Shown here piece by piece: positions 49,176-59,849 of a stretch of DNA of 64,000 nt (its first letter is position 1; each line of letters opens with the position of its first letter). The notes under the pieces are model-generated. The model did no database searches and was not told where the DNA came from. It was given only the letters and a program-made list of their open reading frames with translations. A program made the translations under genes and the position numbers. This DNA is from Paulinella micropora (Eukaryota; Cercozoa; Imbricatea; Euglyphida). Where the stretch lies: assembly GCA_009731375.1 (NCBI GenBank), contig BJOX01000072.1, positions 779,673 through 843,672 of the forward strand. Direction: 5' to 3'.

Positions 49176-51881
49176 TCACAGCCTAGCTCTTCCTGACTTA
49201 CTCAACTCCCTTTCTCCATTACCTGTAAGTAGTTCTACCGGGTCTATCTCATCGACATCCGTCAATCTGTCTTCTCTGCATGATATGTCTGTGCTTGCTC
49301 CACTATCCTGTACTGTCATGTCTCTCTTTTTCATCACTCTTTTTCTCACATGTATCAGTACATGCTCTGTCTCTCCTTCTGTCTCTGTCTCTGTTTCTAG
49401 TTCACCCTCAGAGACTCCTCTACCCTCACCTTGTCCCTCTTCTGTGAGTTGTGGAGGTGTAGTGATGGGACTCTGTCTGACTGCTCTCTCCAAGTACACT
49501 CCTTCTATTGCTCTTACTATGTCAGTCAAAAAGTCATCTCTCTCTAGCTCGCCACTCACGACACGCATCACTTCTCCATTCATTCCCCTCACGCACTCAT
49601 TCATCAACGTTTTAGCTATTTCATTTATATCTTTGAAGGTTATGACGGGAGGGTTGATGGGTTGCGTGTTTGTTGTCTGTGTTGGTGGGAGTGCTGTGAT
49701 TGGTCTAGAACTAGAGATTTGGAGTTGTTGTGAGGTGGGACCTATTTGGTTGCCAAACTTGTTGACAGAAGTGGGCCCAAGTCGTTGCTCTCCCTCATCC
49801 ACTCCACTCTCTTCTCTCCCTTCTCTGCTCTGGCCGGTCCGCTGACTAGAAAATGGATTATGTTTGCGTGGTTGTTGCGGAATATTTTGCGAGACTTGTG
49901 GACTTGTGGAAATTTTGGTGTCACGTAAAGTTTCAAATTCCCCGAAAACGAGTCTTTGCGTAATTTTATGAGACTTTTCCAATGCCGCAGCTTTAAGACC
50001 TCGTTCGTCTGGGTAGTAAGGAGATTTGGGGGGACGCAACACGGGACTTACCGACAAATCCAACTCCGGATAATCTGGGTCTTGTGTGGCGTGATATCCG
50101 CAGTACCTCGCATAAGATAATCGTTTCGCGTGATTTGCGTATATTCCTTTTCCTTTTGATTTTTCAACGGAAACATTACACGGTTTTTTGCGTCTGTTTA
50201 TTCCGGCACATTTTGTGTCAGGCGTGACTCCGTAAGAACTCTCAAGCCTCAAAGGAGTTTCGTTAGGGTTAGGGGTGACTGGGGAACATCGTGGGGTGGC
50301 GGATACTAACCGCTCTTCCTTGCCTTCTCCCCGTAGTGAGGAGGGACCTCGTAGGGTGGCCGATACTAACCGCACTTCCCGTCCTTCTCCACTCTCACTA
50401 TGTCTATTCCCTACCCTAGGTGTAGTCTTTGTATCGTTCAAAAGGGCTTGGGGACTTGTAGATTTGTGATGAGGTGAGCTTGGTTGCTCGTCATCTCTTT
50501 CTCTTTCTTCCTCATCATCATCGCTCTTATCATAAGTGTTCCCCATATGGATTAAAGCAACGTTTGTATCAGAGTCACTTTGTTCGTCTTCGTTTTTGTC
50601 GTTGCCGGTTGTTATCAAAGTGAGTGCTTTCTTTTTCTTATGAAAGGGTTTCTTTTTGTTTTTGTAATTGTTCTTTTGTTCGTTCTTTTCTTGTTCCGTG
50701 CCTTTGTCTTCCGTTTGATTCCGTTTTAATTTTCCTTCTTTGCGGAACTTTTCCGAAATCACCGGACAATATCTCATGGTATGGCCTTTGGCATCACATC
50801 CGAAACACGTGACTTTGAGCGTCCAGTTTGGAGCTGTCTTTGGTCCCGGTTTATTGTCTCCCCTTTTCCCTTTATTATCCATCAGGAGATTGGTCTCTTG
50901 CCGCTGCTTGCCATCCCGAGATTTCTTGTTGTTGTCTTTGCGAATTTGAGTTTTTCTCTCACGGAAATTGTTACGTCTTTCTTTTTCTTCCCACATTAAC
51001 CATCTTTCCCTAGATGCTTCGCATAGTTCCGAGAAATTTGGTCTTAGTCTGGCCGGGAGATCATAGTGGTCCACCTGAAATTTATCCCCGAAAGCTGGAT
51101 GGTAGCGCAATTTCTTAAATAGCTTTCTCTTTGCTTCCTCATCGGAAAATGGCGCCCCACGTAAACTTTCAAGCTGGATTTTCTTTGCGAGAAATTCATT
51201 TAGCCAGTCTACATACCTCTGACCTGCCCTTGGTCTCGTTCTCTCAAACTCTTCCTCTAACATGTACCTACCTGCTCCGGAAATGCCTCCCCATTGATCT
51301 CTTACTACTATCAACTCTTCAATGGGTCCTTTCGTCTTCTGTGTTCGCAGGAAATTAGATACATTGTCTTTGGAAAAAGCCACAGACAGACATAACTGCA
51401 AAGTTTTCATCCTTTCATAATATTTCTTCTCTTTGCGGATAGCTGTCTTTCTTCTTGTGTGTTGTTTCATACTTTGTCTTTTCTTTTTCCTTGCTTCTTT
51501 CTCTTTCCACTCTCTCTTTTGTTCTGCTGTCATTTTATCCCAACCTTCTGGCTGTTTGATATCTTCTTTCTTTGTCTGGGGTCTCTGTCTTCCTCTCTGA
51601 GAGGTGTCTGACTCTTCATCTTCCTCACTATCACTTATGGGCGTGTCGGGCTCTTCTAAGTCTTCTGCCGTCTTAGCCCTTGCTTCGTCGTAAGGAAAAT
51701 CCCTTTTGGCTTTAGCTGGGTCGGCTAATGCCACAGATACCATCTCTGCCACGTGGACAGATATCCCCTGCATGTGCTTCTGAAACTTGCTTGACCAAGG
51801 CCAAAAGCTTTGGTTGCCCTCGAATATGGGCACTTGACTCAATACGTGGTTTGGCACGCTTGCCTCCTTGACAAGGCTCAT
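49176..51881 (-). CDS. gag: Copia Gag-protease
   Basis: About 901 residues from the ATG at 51881 (MSLVKEASVPNHVLSQVPIF). The Gag helical domain includes FEGNQSFWPWSSKFQKHMQG. A CCHC zinc knuckle CFGCDAKGHTMRYC (about 50780-50815) sits between basic stretches. A long Ser/Pro/charged spacer follows. The aspartic protease active site DSGASTDIS lies near the end (about 49280-49310). The ATG lies inside the primer-binding site. The frame is intact but ends within the protease domain, where the family normally runs on into integrase. Confidence 0.88.
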   Translation of the reverse strand: MSLVKEASVPNHVLSQVPIFEGNQSFWPWSSKFQKHMQGISVHVAEMVSVALADPAKAKRDFPYDEARAKTAEDLEEPDTPISDSEEDEESDTSQRGRQRPQTKKEDIKQPEGWDKMTAEQKREWKEKEARKKKRQSMKQHTRRKTAIRKEKKYYERMKTLQLCLSVAFSKDNVSNFLRTQKTKGPIEELIVVRDQWGGISGAGRYMLEEEFERTRPRAGQRYVDWLNEFLAKKIQLESLRGAPFSDEEAKRKLFKKLRYHPAFGDKFQVDHYDLPARLRPNFSELCEASRERWLMWEEKERRNNFRERKTQIRKDNNKKSRDGKQRQETNLLMDNKGKRGDNKPGPKTAPNWTLKVTCFGCDAKGHTMRYCPVISEKFRKEGKLKRNQTEDKGTEQEKNEQKNNYKNKKKPFHKKKKALTLITTGNDKNEDEQSDSDTNVALIHMGNTYDKSDDDEEERERDDEQPSSPHHKSTSPQALLNDTKTTPRVGNRHSESGEGREVRLVSATLRGPSSLRGEGKEERLVSATPRCSPVTPNPNETPLRLESSYGVTPDTKCAGINRRKKPCNVSVEKSKGKGIYANHAKRLSYARYCGYHATQDPDYPELDLSVSPVLRPPKSPYYPDERGLKAAALEKSHKITQRLVFGEFETLRDTKISTSPQVSQNIPQQPRKHNPFSSQRTGQSREGREESGVDEGEQRLGPTSVNKFGNQIGPTSQQLQISSSRPITALPPTQTTNTQPINPPVITFKDINEIAKTLMNECVRGMNGEVMRVVSGELERDDFLTDIVRAIEGVYLERAVRQSPITTPPQLTEEGQGEGRGVSEGELETETETEGETEHVLIHVRKRVMKKRDMTVQDSGASTDISCREDRLTDVDEIDPVELLTGNGERELSKSGRARL

Positions 51882-51889
51882 AACCAAAG
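51870..51889 (-). promoter_or_regulatory. Copia primer-binding site matching the tRNA-Met anticodon arm
   Basis: Next to the 5' LTR the minus strand reads CTTTGGTTATGAGCCTTGTC. Its core GGTTATGAGCC is complementary to GGCTCATAACC, which has the layout of a Met anticodon loop (CAT anticodon). Drosophila copia and some algal copia elements prime from such a half tRNA-Met. The gag start ATG is the complement of the anticodon. Confidence 0.6.
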
Positions 51890-52193
51890 TGATCTATCAC
51901 TCAAACGCAGAGTTTAGGGAAGCTACCCCGCTAAGGGTATAGAATAACCGAAGAAAAGACTTTTAATGACTTTGGGCCACACAAAATTTTTGATGTTATG
52001 ACCTTTACAGAATGGTAATACTCATTTGATTCTAGGCATTCCAGACTATGATTCGCGAATACTCTAGAAAGTGTCCTTGTCAGTAATAAAGGTATTAATA
52101 ACTGTCCGGCCTATGAACTTGCCTATGACTAAGACTATCCAAATTACCGGTAAATTGACTAGGTGGAGTAACGGGTATTAATAGTACATTACA
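51890..52193 (-). repeat. Copia 5' LTR
   Basis: Partner of 44654-44957 with one difference. Followed by GA repeats. Confidence 0.92.
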
Positions 52194-52216
52194 ACGGAGA
52201 GAGAGAGAGAGAGAGT

Positions 52217-52258
<42 letters not shown>

Positions 52259-52781
52259 GAGAGCCTCCGAGAGTGTGTGTGTGAAAGAGAGTGAGAGAGA
52301 GAGAGAGAGAAAGAAAGAGGGAGAGAGAGAGAGAGCCTCGGAGAGAGAGAGAGAGAGAGAGATGAATAAGAGGAGAGAGGAGAAAGGGAGAGAGGGAGAG
52401 AGGGAGAGAGGGAAAGACATACATGCATACATGCATACATGCATACATACATACATACATACATACATGCATACATGCATACATGCATACATGCAGACAT
52501 GCATACATACATACATACATACATGTATACATGCATAAATGCATACATACATACATACATGCATGCATGCATGCATGCATCATGCATGCATGCATGCATA
52601 CGTGCATGCATGCATGTATACATACATACATACATACATACATACATACATACATACATACCTACATACATACATACCTATATAACTACATACATACATA
52701 CATGCATGCATACATACATACATACACATACATACATACATACATACATAGATACATAGATACATATATACATATATACAT

Positions 52782-52812
<31 letters not shown>

Positions 52813-53783
52813 TACACATACATACATACATACATACGTCATTGCATGCATACATGCATACATACATTCAAACAAACATGCATACATGAATACATACATA
52901 CATACATACATACATACATGCATGCATGCATGCATGCATGCATGCATACGTACATACATGCATACATACATACATGTATAATACATACATACATACATAC
53001 ATACATGCATGCATGCATACATACATACATACATACATACACATACACACATACATACATACATACATACATACATGCATGCATACATGTATGCATACAT
53101 ACATGTATACATGCACACATGCACACATACATACATACATGCATACATGCATACATGCATACATACATACATACATGCATGCATGCATGCATGCATGCAT
53201 GCATTACATACATGCATACATACACGCATACATACATACATACATACATACATACATACATGCATGCATACATACATGCATGCCTGCATACATGCATGCA
53301 TGCATGCATACATACATACATACATACATGCATACATACATACATACACATATATACACATACATACACATACATAGATACACGTACATAGATACACGTA
53401 CACACACATACATACATACATACATACATACATACATACGTACATACATACATGCATGCATGCATACATACATACATACATAGATACATATAATATACAT
53501 ACATACATACATACATACATACATACATACATGCATACATACATACATACATACGTACATACACAAGCCATACATACGTACATACACAAGCCAAACACAC
53601 ATACACACACACACACACATACACACACATACACACACTTACACACACATACACACACATACATACATACATACATACATACATACATACATCATTGCAT
53701 GCATGCATGCATACATGCATACATATATACATACATACATACATACATACATGCATACATGCATGCATGCCTGCATGCATGCA
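52194..53783. repeat. GA then CATA/CATG microsatellite
   Basis: GA runs to about 52410, then 1.3 kb of ACAT with ATGC interruptions, the complement of the ATGT array at 30380-32890. Open frames encode His-Thr-Tyr-Ile repeats. No gene. Confidence 0.95.
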
Positions 53784-53815
53784 AGTAGTATAGGGTCGCA
53801 CTTCGGCACACTTTT
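53784..53815 (+). repeat. Polinton 2 left terminus
   Basis: The outer bases match the Polinton 1 terminus up to CTTTTTCA, after which the sequences differ (AAGACATACCCCGCCCCG). The element sits directly in the CATA/ATGC microsatellite. The right partner is not in the window. Confidence 0.85.
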
Positions 53816-53931
53816 TCAAGACATACCCCGCCCCGCCACAGGGACACACACCGGCCGGCCCGGACGGGACAAAATGGCAACAAATATTTAATATTTAAAA
53901 TAATACCGTCAAATATAAAGACACAGACACG

Positions 53932-54339
53932 ATGACCAACGAGGACACTGAAAAAAAGACAACTCGTAGATTTACAATTTCAAAAGGATGTATTATGATA
54001 AAGAATAATGAAAAGAGGCCGATGGTAAAAGTTCAATGGAGAGAAGGAGGTAAAACGATGTTTAAGAGTTTTAGTATTGGAAAACGAAGAACCCAAGAAC
54101 AAGCAATGGAAGAAGCAAAGAAATATTACGAGGAAAAATTAAAACCAAAGTATGATGAATGGAAAGTTAATTATGATAAGGAAACAAAAGAAATCAAAAA
54201 AGAAAAGAAAAGAAATCGGAAGAAGACTCCTTTCAAGTGTGAGTGTGGAGTTGAAATCAATAGGAGTAGCAAAGCGAGGCATATGAAATCAAACATACAC
54301 AGCGGGGGCAAGCCCCCGCACCTCCAAGCGGGGTTGTAG
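53932..54339 (+). CDS. Zinc-finger protein at the Polinton left end
   Basis: 135 residues (MTNEDTEKKTTRRFTISKG). A compact N-terminal beta region (NNEKRPMVKVQWREGGK) is followed by a long Lys/Glu helix with AMEEAKKYYEEKLKPKYDEW, then C-x-C-x12-H-x4-H (KCECGVEINRSSKARHMKSN). Same position and make-up as the broken gene at 4614. The C-terminal residues SGGKPPHLQAG are encoded by a G/C palindrome, so the natural end may have been altered. The frequent Lys/Arg and aromatic residues near the N terminus suggest DNA binding, possibly at the terminus; this is inference. Confidence 0.75.
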   Translation: MTNEDTEKKTTRRFTISKGCIMIKNNEKRPMVKVQWREGGKTMFKSFSIGKRRTQEQAMEEAKKYYEEKLKPKYDEWKVNYDKETKEIKKEKKRNRKKTPFKCECGVEINRSSKARHMKSNIHSGGKPPHLQAGL

Positions 54340-54420
54340 GGGTTTACCCCTACACCGCCCGCCCGGCCAGCACCGCCCGCCCCACCCTAAATTCCCATCT
54401 AAACATAGGGCCCCCCGTAT
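54299..54420. repeat. G/C-rich palindromes, Polinton 2
   Basis: GCGGGGGCAAGCCCCCGC is a stem with an AA-containing centre, followed by a second one (TAGGGGTTTACCCCTA). The first palindrome with flanking bases recurs inverted at about 63664-63692 in this element. Confidence 0.75.
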
Positions 54421-54581
54421 ATATAGACACGGGGAGCACACAGCGGACCACGGCGGGGGCAGACGATTGATATAATTATTTAATTTTCAAAAAAAATTGT
54501 TATCCAATATATACACTGACTAACAGAAAGATTTAAAAAATCTTTCAGCAAAAGGTTTTGTGAAACTTTTTCAAAAGTTTC
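54421..54581. other. Leader of Polinton 2 PolB
   Basis: AT-rich sequence with a TATATATAG box-like word near 54418 and the phrase AAATCTTTCAGCAAAA (about 54537), also seen at about 18901 in Polinton 1. No gene. Confidence 0.35.
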
Positions 54582-57500
54582 ATGGAGACACACACTTACA
54601 ACGGTATTCAGTATAGGTTGGACAGATTTAGGGAACAAAAAATCAATTATGAAATCAAAAGGGTCAGGGGTCAAGATGTGCTTTACATAATACCGGAGGG
54701 GTATAAAAGAAAGTATAAGGTGGATACAACAACGGCCCAGAATTACTTGAACCGAGTAAGAGGTGCTGTTTACTTTCACGCTATGCCAGAAGCACCACCC
54801 TTACAGGTAGATGAACAACCGCAGTTTGAAGCGAAAGTGAGAGAAAGAAAAGAAAAGGTGAAAGACCTAATGCGGTATGCTAACTACGAAATCAAACACG
54901 TTGATAGAAAGAAGCACGTGCTAGGCATTAATGAAAGCCAGTATTGGGTTAAGCTTACTGGAAACTTCACTTCTTTCAGCATGAATGATATTCTACAGTT
55001 CATTGAGATAATACTGAATGACTTTATCAAAAGACAGATGCAAAATGGTATGATTAGTGTGAGTATCAAGTTTGTAGATTACTATGGGGCTGTATCTACG
55101 GGTTTGAAGACTATTAATCAGATTTCTGTCAGAGATGTTTTGGAAAGATTGTCAGCATTATTTCAAAGCAATGAAAGCCTTTATACAGACGAAAAGGGAT
55201 CTAATATGGATAAGTTTAGGTTCGTTTTGAAATCTGTTGAAATGCCGACGGGAGGGACTAGGCTTCAGGTAATTAATAAGTTGGATGTATATGAAAAGAA
55301 AGGAGTAATTCAAATTAATAATACAGACAACATATGCTTGGCCAGAGCAATTGTTGTAGTAAAAGCAAAAAAAGAAAAACACGAAAAATTCAAAGTAATA
55401 AGGATGGGACGAAAGATACAGGAGGAGATGGCTTTGAAACTACACGAAGAAGCGAAAGTCATTCAGGATGTGTGCGGTATTCCTGAAATTAATACATTTG
55501 CTAGCCACATTAAATACAATCTGGTTATTGTTGAATTCCCTGACAAGATTGTTTATAAGACAGACCTTATTGATGAGGCAGGCAAACGACTTACGAACCT
55601 TTACATACTTAAGACAGAGAACCACTATGATGCGATAANNNNNNNNNNCGAGGATTTCAAAAGCGACACGCCTGCGAAGCTAAATGTAATATCTGCGAAA
55701 CCAAAGACTGTAAGGGTATTAACGATAGAAGCAATTGGACTGATTGCTATTCGTGTAATAGAAATTTTCCCAACACGGTATGTTTCAATAACCACAAGAA
55801 GACGAATTGCGATATCAAAGCGAAATGTCTTTCGTGCGGACTTAATTACAGGAAGAAAGATGAACACAAACGCGGTTATGCGAAATGCCGTAATTGTAAG
55901 GAACTGAAACCACTTGAACACCAATGTGAAATCGTGAAGAAAGACATACTACCTTTTTCAGAGAAATACATATTCTTTGACTTTGAAGCTACACAGGATA
56001 CAGGCGAGCACGTAGTCAATCATGCGGAAAGCCAGTATTACGATGCTAAGGAGCAACCAGTCATTCATAAGAACATCGATGATTTCTGTAAGTGGGCTTT
56101 TGAACCTAAGCACAACGGATTTACATTCAGTGCTCATAACAGTCGCGGATATGACTGCCAGTTTATTCTTAAATGGTTAGTGGATAACGGACAGGCGCCA
56201 TTCGTCATTTATCAGGGCGGTAAGATAATGATGATGACTTTGAAGAAATACCGTTTCATTGATAGTCTCAGTTTCCTTACGATGCCGTTGGCCGATTTTC
56301 CTAAGACATTCGGATTGAACGAACTTAAAAAAGGTTTCTTCCCTCACTTCTTCAATACGGATAAGAATAAAAATTATGTTGGTGTTATGCCTCATAAGAA
56401 GCACTACGGCTACGACACGATGAAAGATAAGAAAAGGGAGGAATTCTTAGAATGGTATGAAAGCCAAAAAAACAACACATTTGATATGCAGAAGGAAATC
56501 GCGGAATACTGTCATAGCGATGTTGATATTTTGAGAAGGGGATGTATGGATTTTAGAAAGCAGTTTCTTGAATTCGGTATTGAACCGTTTCAATATACAA
56601 CTATTGCGAGTTGTGTTATGGCTTTGTATCGGGCTAAGTTTATGCCTGAGAATTCAATTGCTGTGTTGAAGGCGGAAAAGCAAAACAGGATTACCTCTCG
56701 GGCTTGTGTTGAATGGATAGCTTACAGAAGCAGGTTAGACCAAACGGATATCAAACACGCATTCAATGGAGGTGAAAAAATGTTTCAACTTGGCCAATCC
56801 CGTGTGTATGTAGATGGCTGGGATGAAAAGACTAAAACCGCTTACGAATTTCACTGCTGTCTCTGGCACGGATGTCCAAAGTGCTTCAATGGTAATATTA
56901 TTAACACTAAGAAGAATAAGACAATGGGCGAACTATACAAGGCAACAATGAGACGAGAAAAAGATCTAAGCAAGCAAGTCAGCAAACTAGTAACTATCTG
57001 GGAATGTGAATGGAGATTAATGAAAACAAGTGAAAGCCTAGCGGAAGATACTAATGAACGAATTACGGAACAAGAAGGACTTAACCCGCGAGAAGCAATG
57101 TTTGGGGGTAGAACGGATGCTCTTACATTGTATTGGAAGTCTAGACATAACAGCGAATACGCAAAATACATTGACATATGCTCTCTGTATCCGACCGTTA
57201 TGTATCACGACCCTTTTCCACACGGGCACCACGAAATCATACGCCCCAATAATGATGATGAGAGAAAGGATATGAAAAACAAAATCATAAACAGAGAATA
57301 TTTCGGAGTGTCTAAGGTTAAGATGCTACCGCCGAGAAAATTACTACACCCCGTTTTACCTAAGGCGGATAGAGGAAAACTGATGTATTACCTGTGCGAC
57401 AAATGCGGAATGACCGAACAAAGGGATGAATGTAAGCACACCGATAACGAGCGAGCAATAACGGGCACGTGGGCAACTCCTGAAATTTACAAGGCCTTAG

Positions 57501-58554
57501 ACAAAGGCTACAAGCTAATTAAGGTATATGAGGTATGGCACTGGAAAGAACAGAGCAGTAGCCTGTTCAAAGATTACATAAAAACTTTCTTAAAGGTTAA
57601 ACAAGAGTCAAGCGGATATCCTGATGGCTGTATTACACAGGAACAAAAAAGAAACTACATTGACAGTATGGAAGTCAAGATGGGTATTAAGATGGACGAA
57701 AACAAAATAGAAGAAAACCCCGGAAGGCGAGCGGTTGCTAAGTTGTGCTTGAATAGCCTGTGGGGTAAGTTTGGTGAAAAGCAAAACAAAACTCAGAACA
57801 AAATGATAAAAGACAAAGATACCTTATACAAGTTAATGAGCGATAAGTCAGTCGATAACATAAACATAAACATTATTAACGACAAAATAATAGAAGCGAG
57901 TTATGACCTTAAACAAGATGCGGTAAGCGACCCCGTGAAAACAAATATTGTAGTTGCTTTATTTACGACTTGCCACGCGAGGATTAGACTATATGAGATG
58001 ATGGACAAACTAGGCAACAGAGTTCTATACCACGATACCGACAGTGTCATATATACAACAGACTTAACGAAAGGCGAAACAGATGTGAAAACGGGTAAGT
58101 TGTTAGGCGAATGGACGGACGAACTACACGGAGCAAAGATTATGACCTTTATCGGAGGCGGACCAAGTGTTATGGATATGTCTTAGATAACGGCAAAGCA
58201 AGTATGAAAGTCAAAGGCTTTAGTATGAATTATGAAAACAATAAATCATTAAATTTACCAAATATGTTAAGTGTCATTAGTTGCGGACTTGAAATTAAAA
58301 ACAACGACCTTATTGAGAACGGCAAGAATGAATTGTTAGAGTTGCTTAAAACTAAGGAAGAGAAATTGATTGCTAAACGAATTGAAAAATCAGGTAAAGT
58401 TGTTATTGTAGAAAACAGCAAAATAACAAGAGACAAGCAACAGAAAAAAATAACGAGTGAATACTTAGAAAAAATATTCAGCTTTACTTACACCAAAAGA
58501 AATATTATAGGTATTGTTGACAATGCGATTGAAACAAGACCGTTTGGATACTAA
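54582..58554 (+). pseudogene. polB: Polinton 2 protein-primed DNA polymerase B
   Basis: About 1320 residues from the ATG at 54582. The N-terminal Polinton-specific region is residues 1-350. A Cys/His zinc cluster (about 360-430) follows a 10-base gap near 55639 that throws the reading out of frame, probably only because the gap size is arbitrary. Exonuclease: FFDFEATQ (about 466), HNSRGYD, YCHSDVD. Polymerase: motif A DICSLYPTVM (about 868), motif B LNSLWGKFG (about 1055), motif C HDTDS (about 1150). Near 58169 one base is missing relative to copy 1 (GGGPS versus GGGPKCYGY), shifting the frame and ending the first frame at 58186. The last 120 residues continue in the other frame to 58554. Apart from these two points the gene is well preserved. 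Confidence 0.93.
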
Positions 58555-58581
58555 ATGAAAAAATTTGATAAAAAGAAAAAT

Positions 58582-59271
58582 TTATTTTTTTGCCTTTTTG
58601 CCCCTACCTCCTTTGAAACTCCTAATTGTATGAATTCCTTTTTTTGGCTTCACCAACTTAGTATTTACAGCAGTAGCTCCTAACAACGACACAGGGTCAT
58701 ACTTAGTTCGGTAGTTCGTGGTTAGCTTCGCAGTCTTCGCCCGCTTACCTTTTGGATTAATTTTAACGGCCACTCGGTCAATAACTCCTTCAATGAGGTC
58801 TCTCGTGCTACTGCCTTTGTTGTATGTTGTAGCCTTAACACCCGTCTGCCTACTTAAATCTTTTGCTATCGTTCCTCCAAGGCTATGCCCCGTCAGCTCT
58901 ACATTATCCTTACCATATTTTTTTATAACTTCATTAACCAGCTTCTGCTCTTCTTTATATCTCGGCGTTCTTTTTAATACTCCCTTCACCAATGCTACAT
59001 CGGTTAGCAGGTCCCTCTTATCCGCGGAGCCTCTAAATGCTACAATCGCTTTGCCATCTTTTTCATACACTGTTGACTTTTCTTTGCTAGCGACGGGCTT
59101 CCATCCATCAGCTCCCTTTCTCTCCGACGAAGACAAATATACATCCTCAGATAACTCCGCACTGCCTCCCTTCTGTTTCCTGTATTCTTTACCCGCCTTT
59201 TTCAATGCCTCCTTGTAGCTTATGTTATGCTTAGCAGAGTAAGCCTTAACGAACTTTATCCATTCGGACAT
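58582..59271 (-). CDS. Class 3 lipase with DNA-virus-type N-terminal helix module
   Basis: 229 residues. The alpha/beta-hydrolase core has IVAFRGSAD (oxyanion region), the nucleophile in TGHSLGG (Ser130), Asp192 in KYDPVSL and His214 in GIHTIRS, a plausible complete Ser-Asp-His triad. The N terminus (WIKFVKAYSAKHNISYKEAL) is a short helical module also seen in proteins of large DNA viruses and PLVs. The C terminus ends Gly/Lys-rich. Lipases in virus particles can breach host membranes during entry, which fits a virion protein. It is convergent with PolB. Polinton 1 has no lipase and carries palindrome copy a at this place. Confidence 0.85.
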   Translation of the reverse strand: MSEWIKFVKAYSAKHNISYKEALKKAGKEYRKQKGGSAELSEDVYLSSSERKGADGWKPVASKEKSTVYEKDGKAIVAFRGSADKRDLLTDVALVKGVLKRTPRYKEEQKLVNEVIKKYGKDNVELTGHSLGGTIAKDLSRQTGVKATTYNKGSSTRDLIEGVIDRVAVKINPKGKRAKTAKLTTNYRTKYDPVSLLGATAVNTKLVKPKKGIHTIRSFKGGRGKKAKK

Positions 59272-59290
59272 TGTGTATTCTATATTAATT
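59272..59290 (-). promoter_or_regulatory. Short AT-rich leader with TAGAATACACAATG start context
   Basis: The bases before the lipase ATG read TATAGAATACACA on the minus strand. The gene at 59809 has TAGAATATACA, and other leftward genes (17324, 21824, 24080) also have ACA directly before ATG behind an A/T-rich word. A shared promoter or leader element is possible. Confidence 0.3.
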
Positions 59291-59336
59291 ATTTATTTTT
59301 TATTTTTTTATATTACCCTATATATACCACCCTACT

Positions 59337-59615
59337 ATGACCACCCTAACAAGACTGTGTGAGAAGTTCCAAAAACTTTCCAGTGAAGGTGAAAAAAAAT
59401 CCTTCTCGTTGGAAGATGTTCAAAAGGTAATCCACGACGAAATAAAAGCGATTGAAGAAAAGAGAAATACTCAACCCAAAGACACTTTTCAATTCGGCAA
59501 ATACAAGGGAAAGAAGTTTGAAGATATCGCAAAGATTGACAAGCCGTATATTGAATGGTTAGTTCGTCAGCCGTGGTGCCGAAATACGGATGAATTGAAG
59601 AAGTATTTGATTTAA
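59337..59615 (+). CDS. Small FGKYKGK-motif protein (ExoX C-terminal-like)
   Basis: 92 residues, intact. N-terminal helix MTTLTRLCEKFQKLS, a Lys/Glu helix, then FQFGKYKGKKFEDIAKIDKPY and IEWLVRQPWCRN. The domain resembles the small module found C-terminal to exonuclease X-type nucleases and in DUF3820-like proteins. Its position after PolB in both Polintons suggests a replication or recombination accessory. It has no catalytic acidic cluster of its own. Confidence 0.7.
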   Translation: MTTLTRLCEKFQKLSSEGEKKSFSLEDVQKVIHDEIKAIEEKRNTQPKDTFQFGKYKGKKFEDIAKIDKPYIEWLVRQPWCRNTDELKKYLI

Positions 59616-59620
59616 TGCTT

Positions 59621-59809
59621 TTACGTTTCTTTTTTTTCGCTTTCCTCGCGGGCTTTCTTTGCCTTTGTAAAGAACTTAATTAAGTTTTCACGTCTAACAT
59701 CATCTTCATTTTTTGTAAAGTATGCGATAGCACAAGTTTCATCGCAGAATTGGTAGTTATCAACCGTAGCAGTTAGCATATCTTTTTTTTCACACTCTTT
59801 ACACGACAT
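59621..59809 (-). CDS. Small TRASH/MYM-like zinc protein
   Basis: 62 residues (MSCKECEKKDMLTATVDNYQ). C-x2-C, then FCDETC (C-x3-C) after 16 residues, is the spacing of small treble-clef zinc modules, followed by a charged helix. It is convergent with the gene at 59337 (stops 6 bases apart). No counterpart is seen in Polinton 1. Metal binding is likely; function unknown. Confidence 0.6.
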   Translation of the reverse strand: MSCKECEKKDMLTATVDNYQFCDETCAIAYFTKNEDDVRRENLIKFFTKAKKAREESEKKET

Positions 59810-59849
59810 TGTATATTCTATGGGAAAAATAAATATTTCTAAAAATAAT

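Larger units (their letters stand above)
44654..52193 (-). mobile_element. Ty1/copia LTR retrotransposon, recent but defective
   Basis: Two 304-bp LTRs with a single visible difference bound a 7.5-kb element reading right to left. Order is Gag, protease, integrase, reverse transcriptase, RNase H, the integrase-before-RT order of Ty1/copia. The first open frame is intact; pol has several stops and shifts. Insertion was into a GA array, so the target duplication cannot be separated from the repeat. The LTRs share a few bases beyond TG...CA on each side (CAAAG and ACG), leaving their exact borders uncertain by 3-5 bases. Confidence 0.93.
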
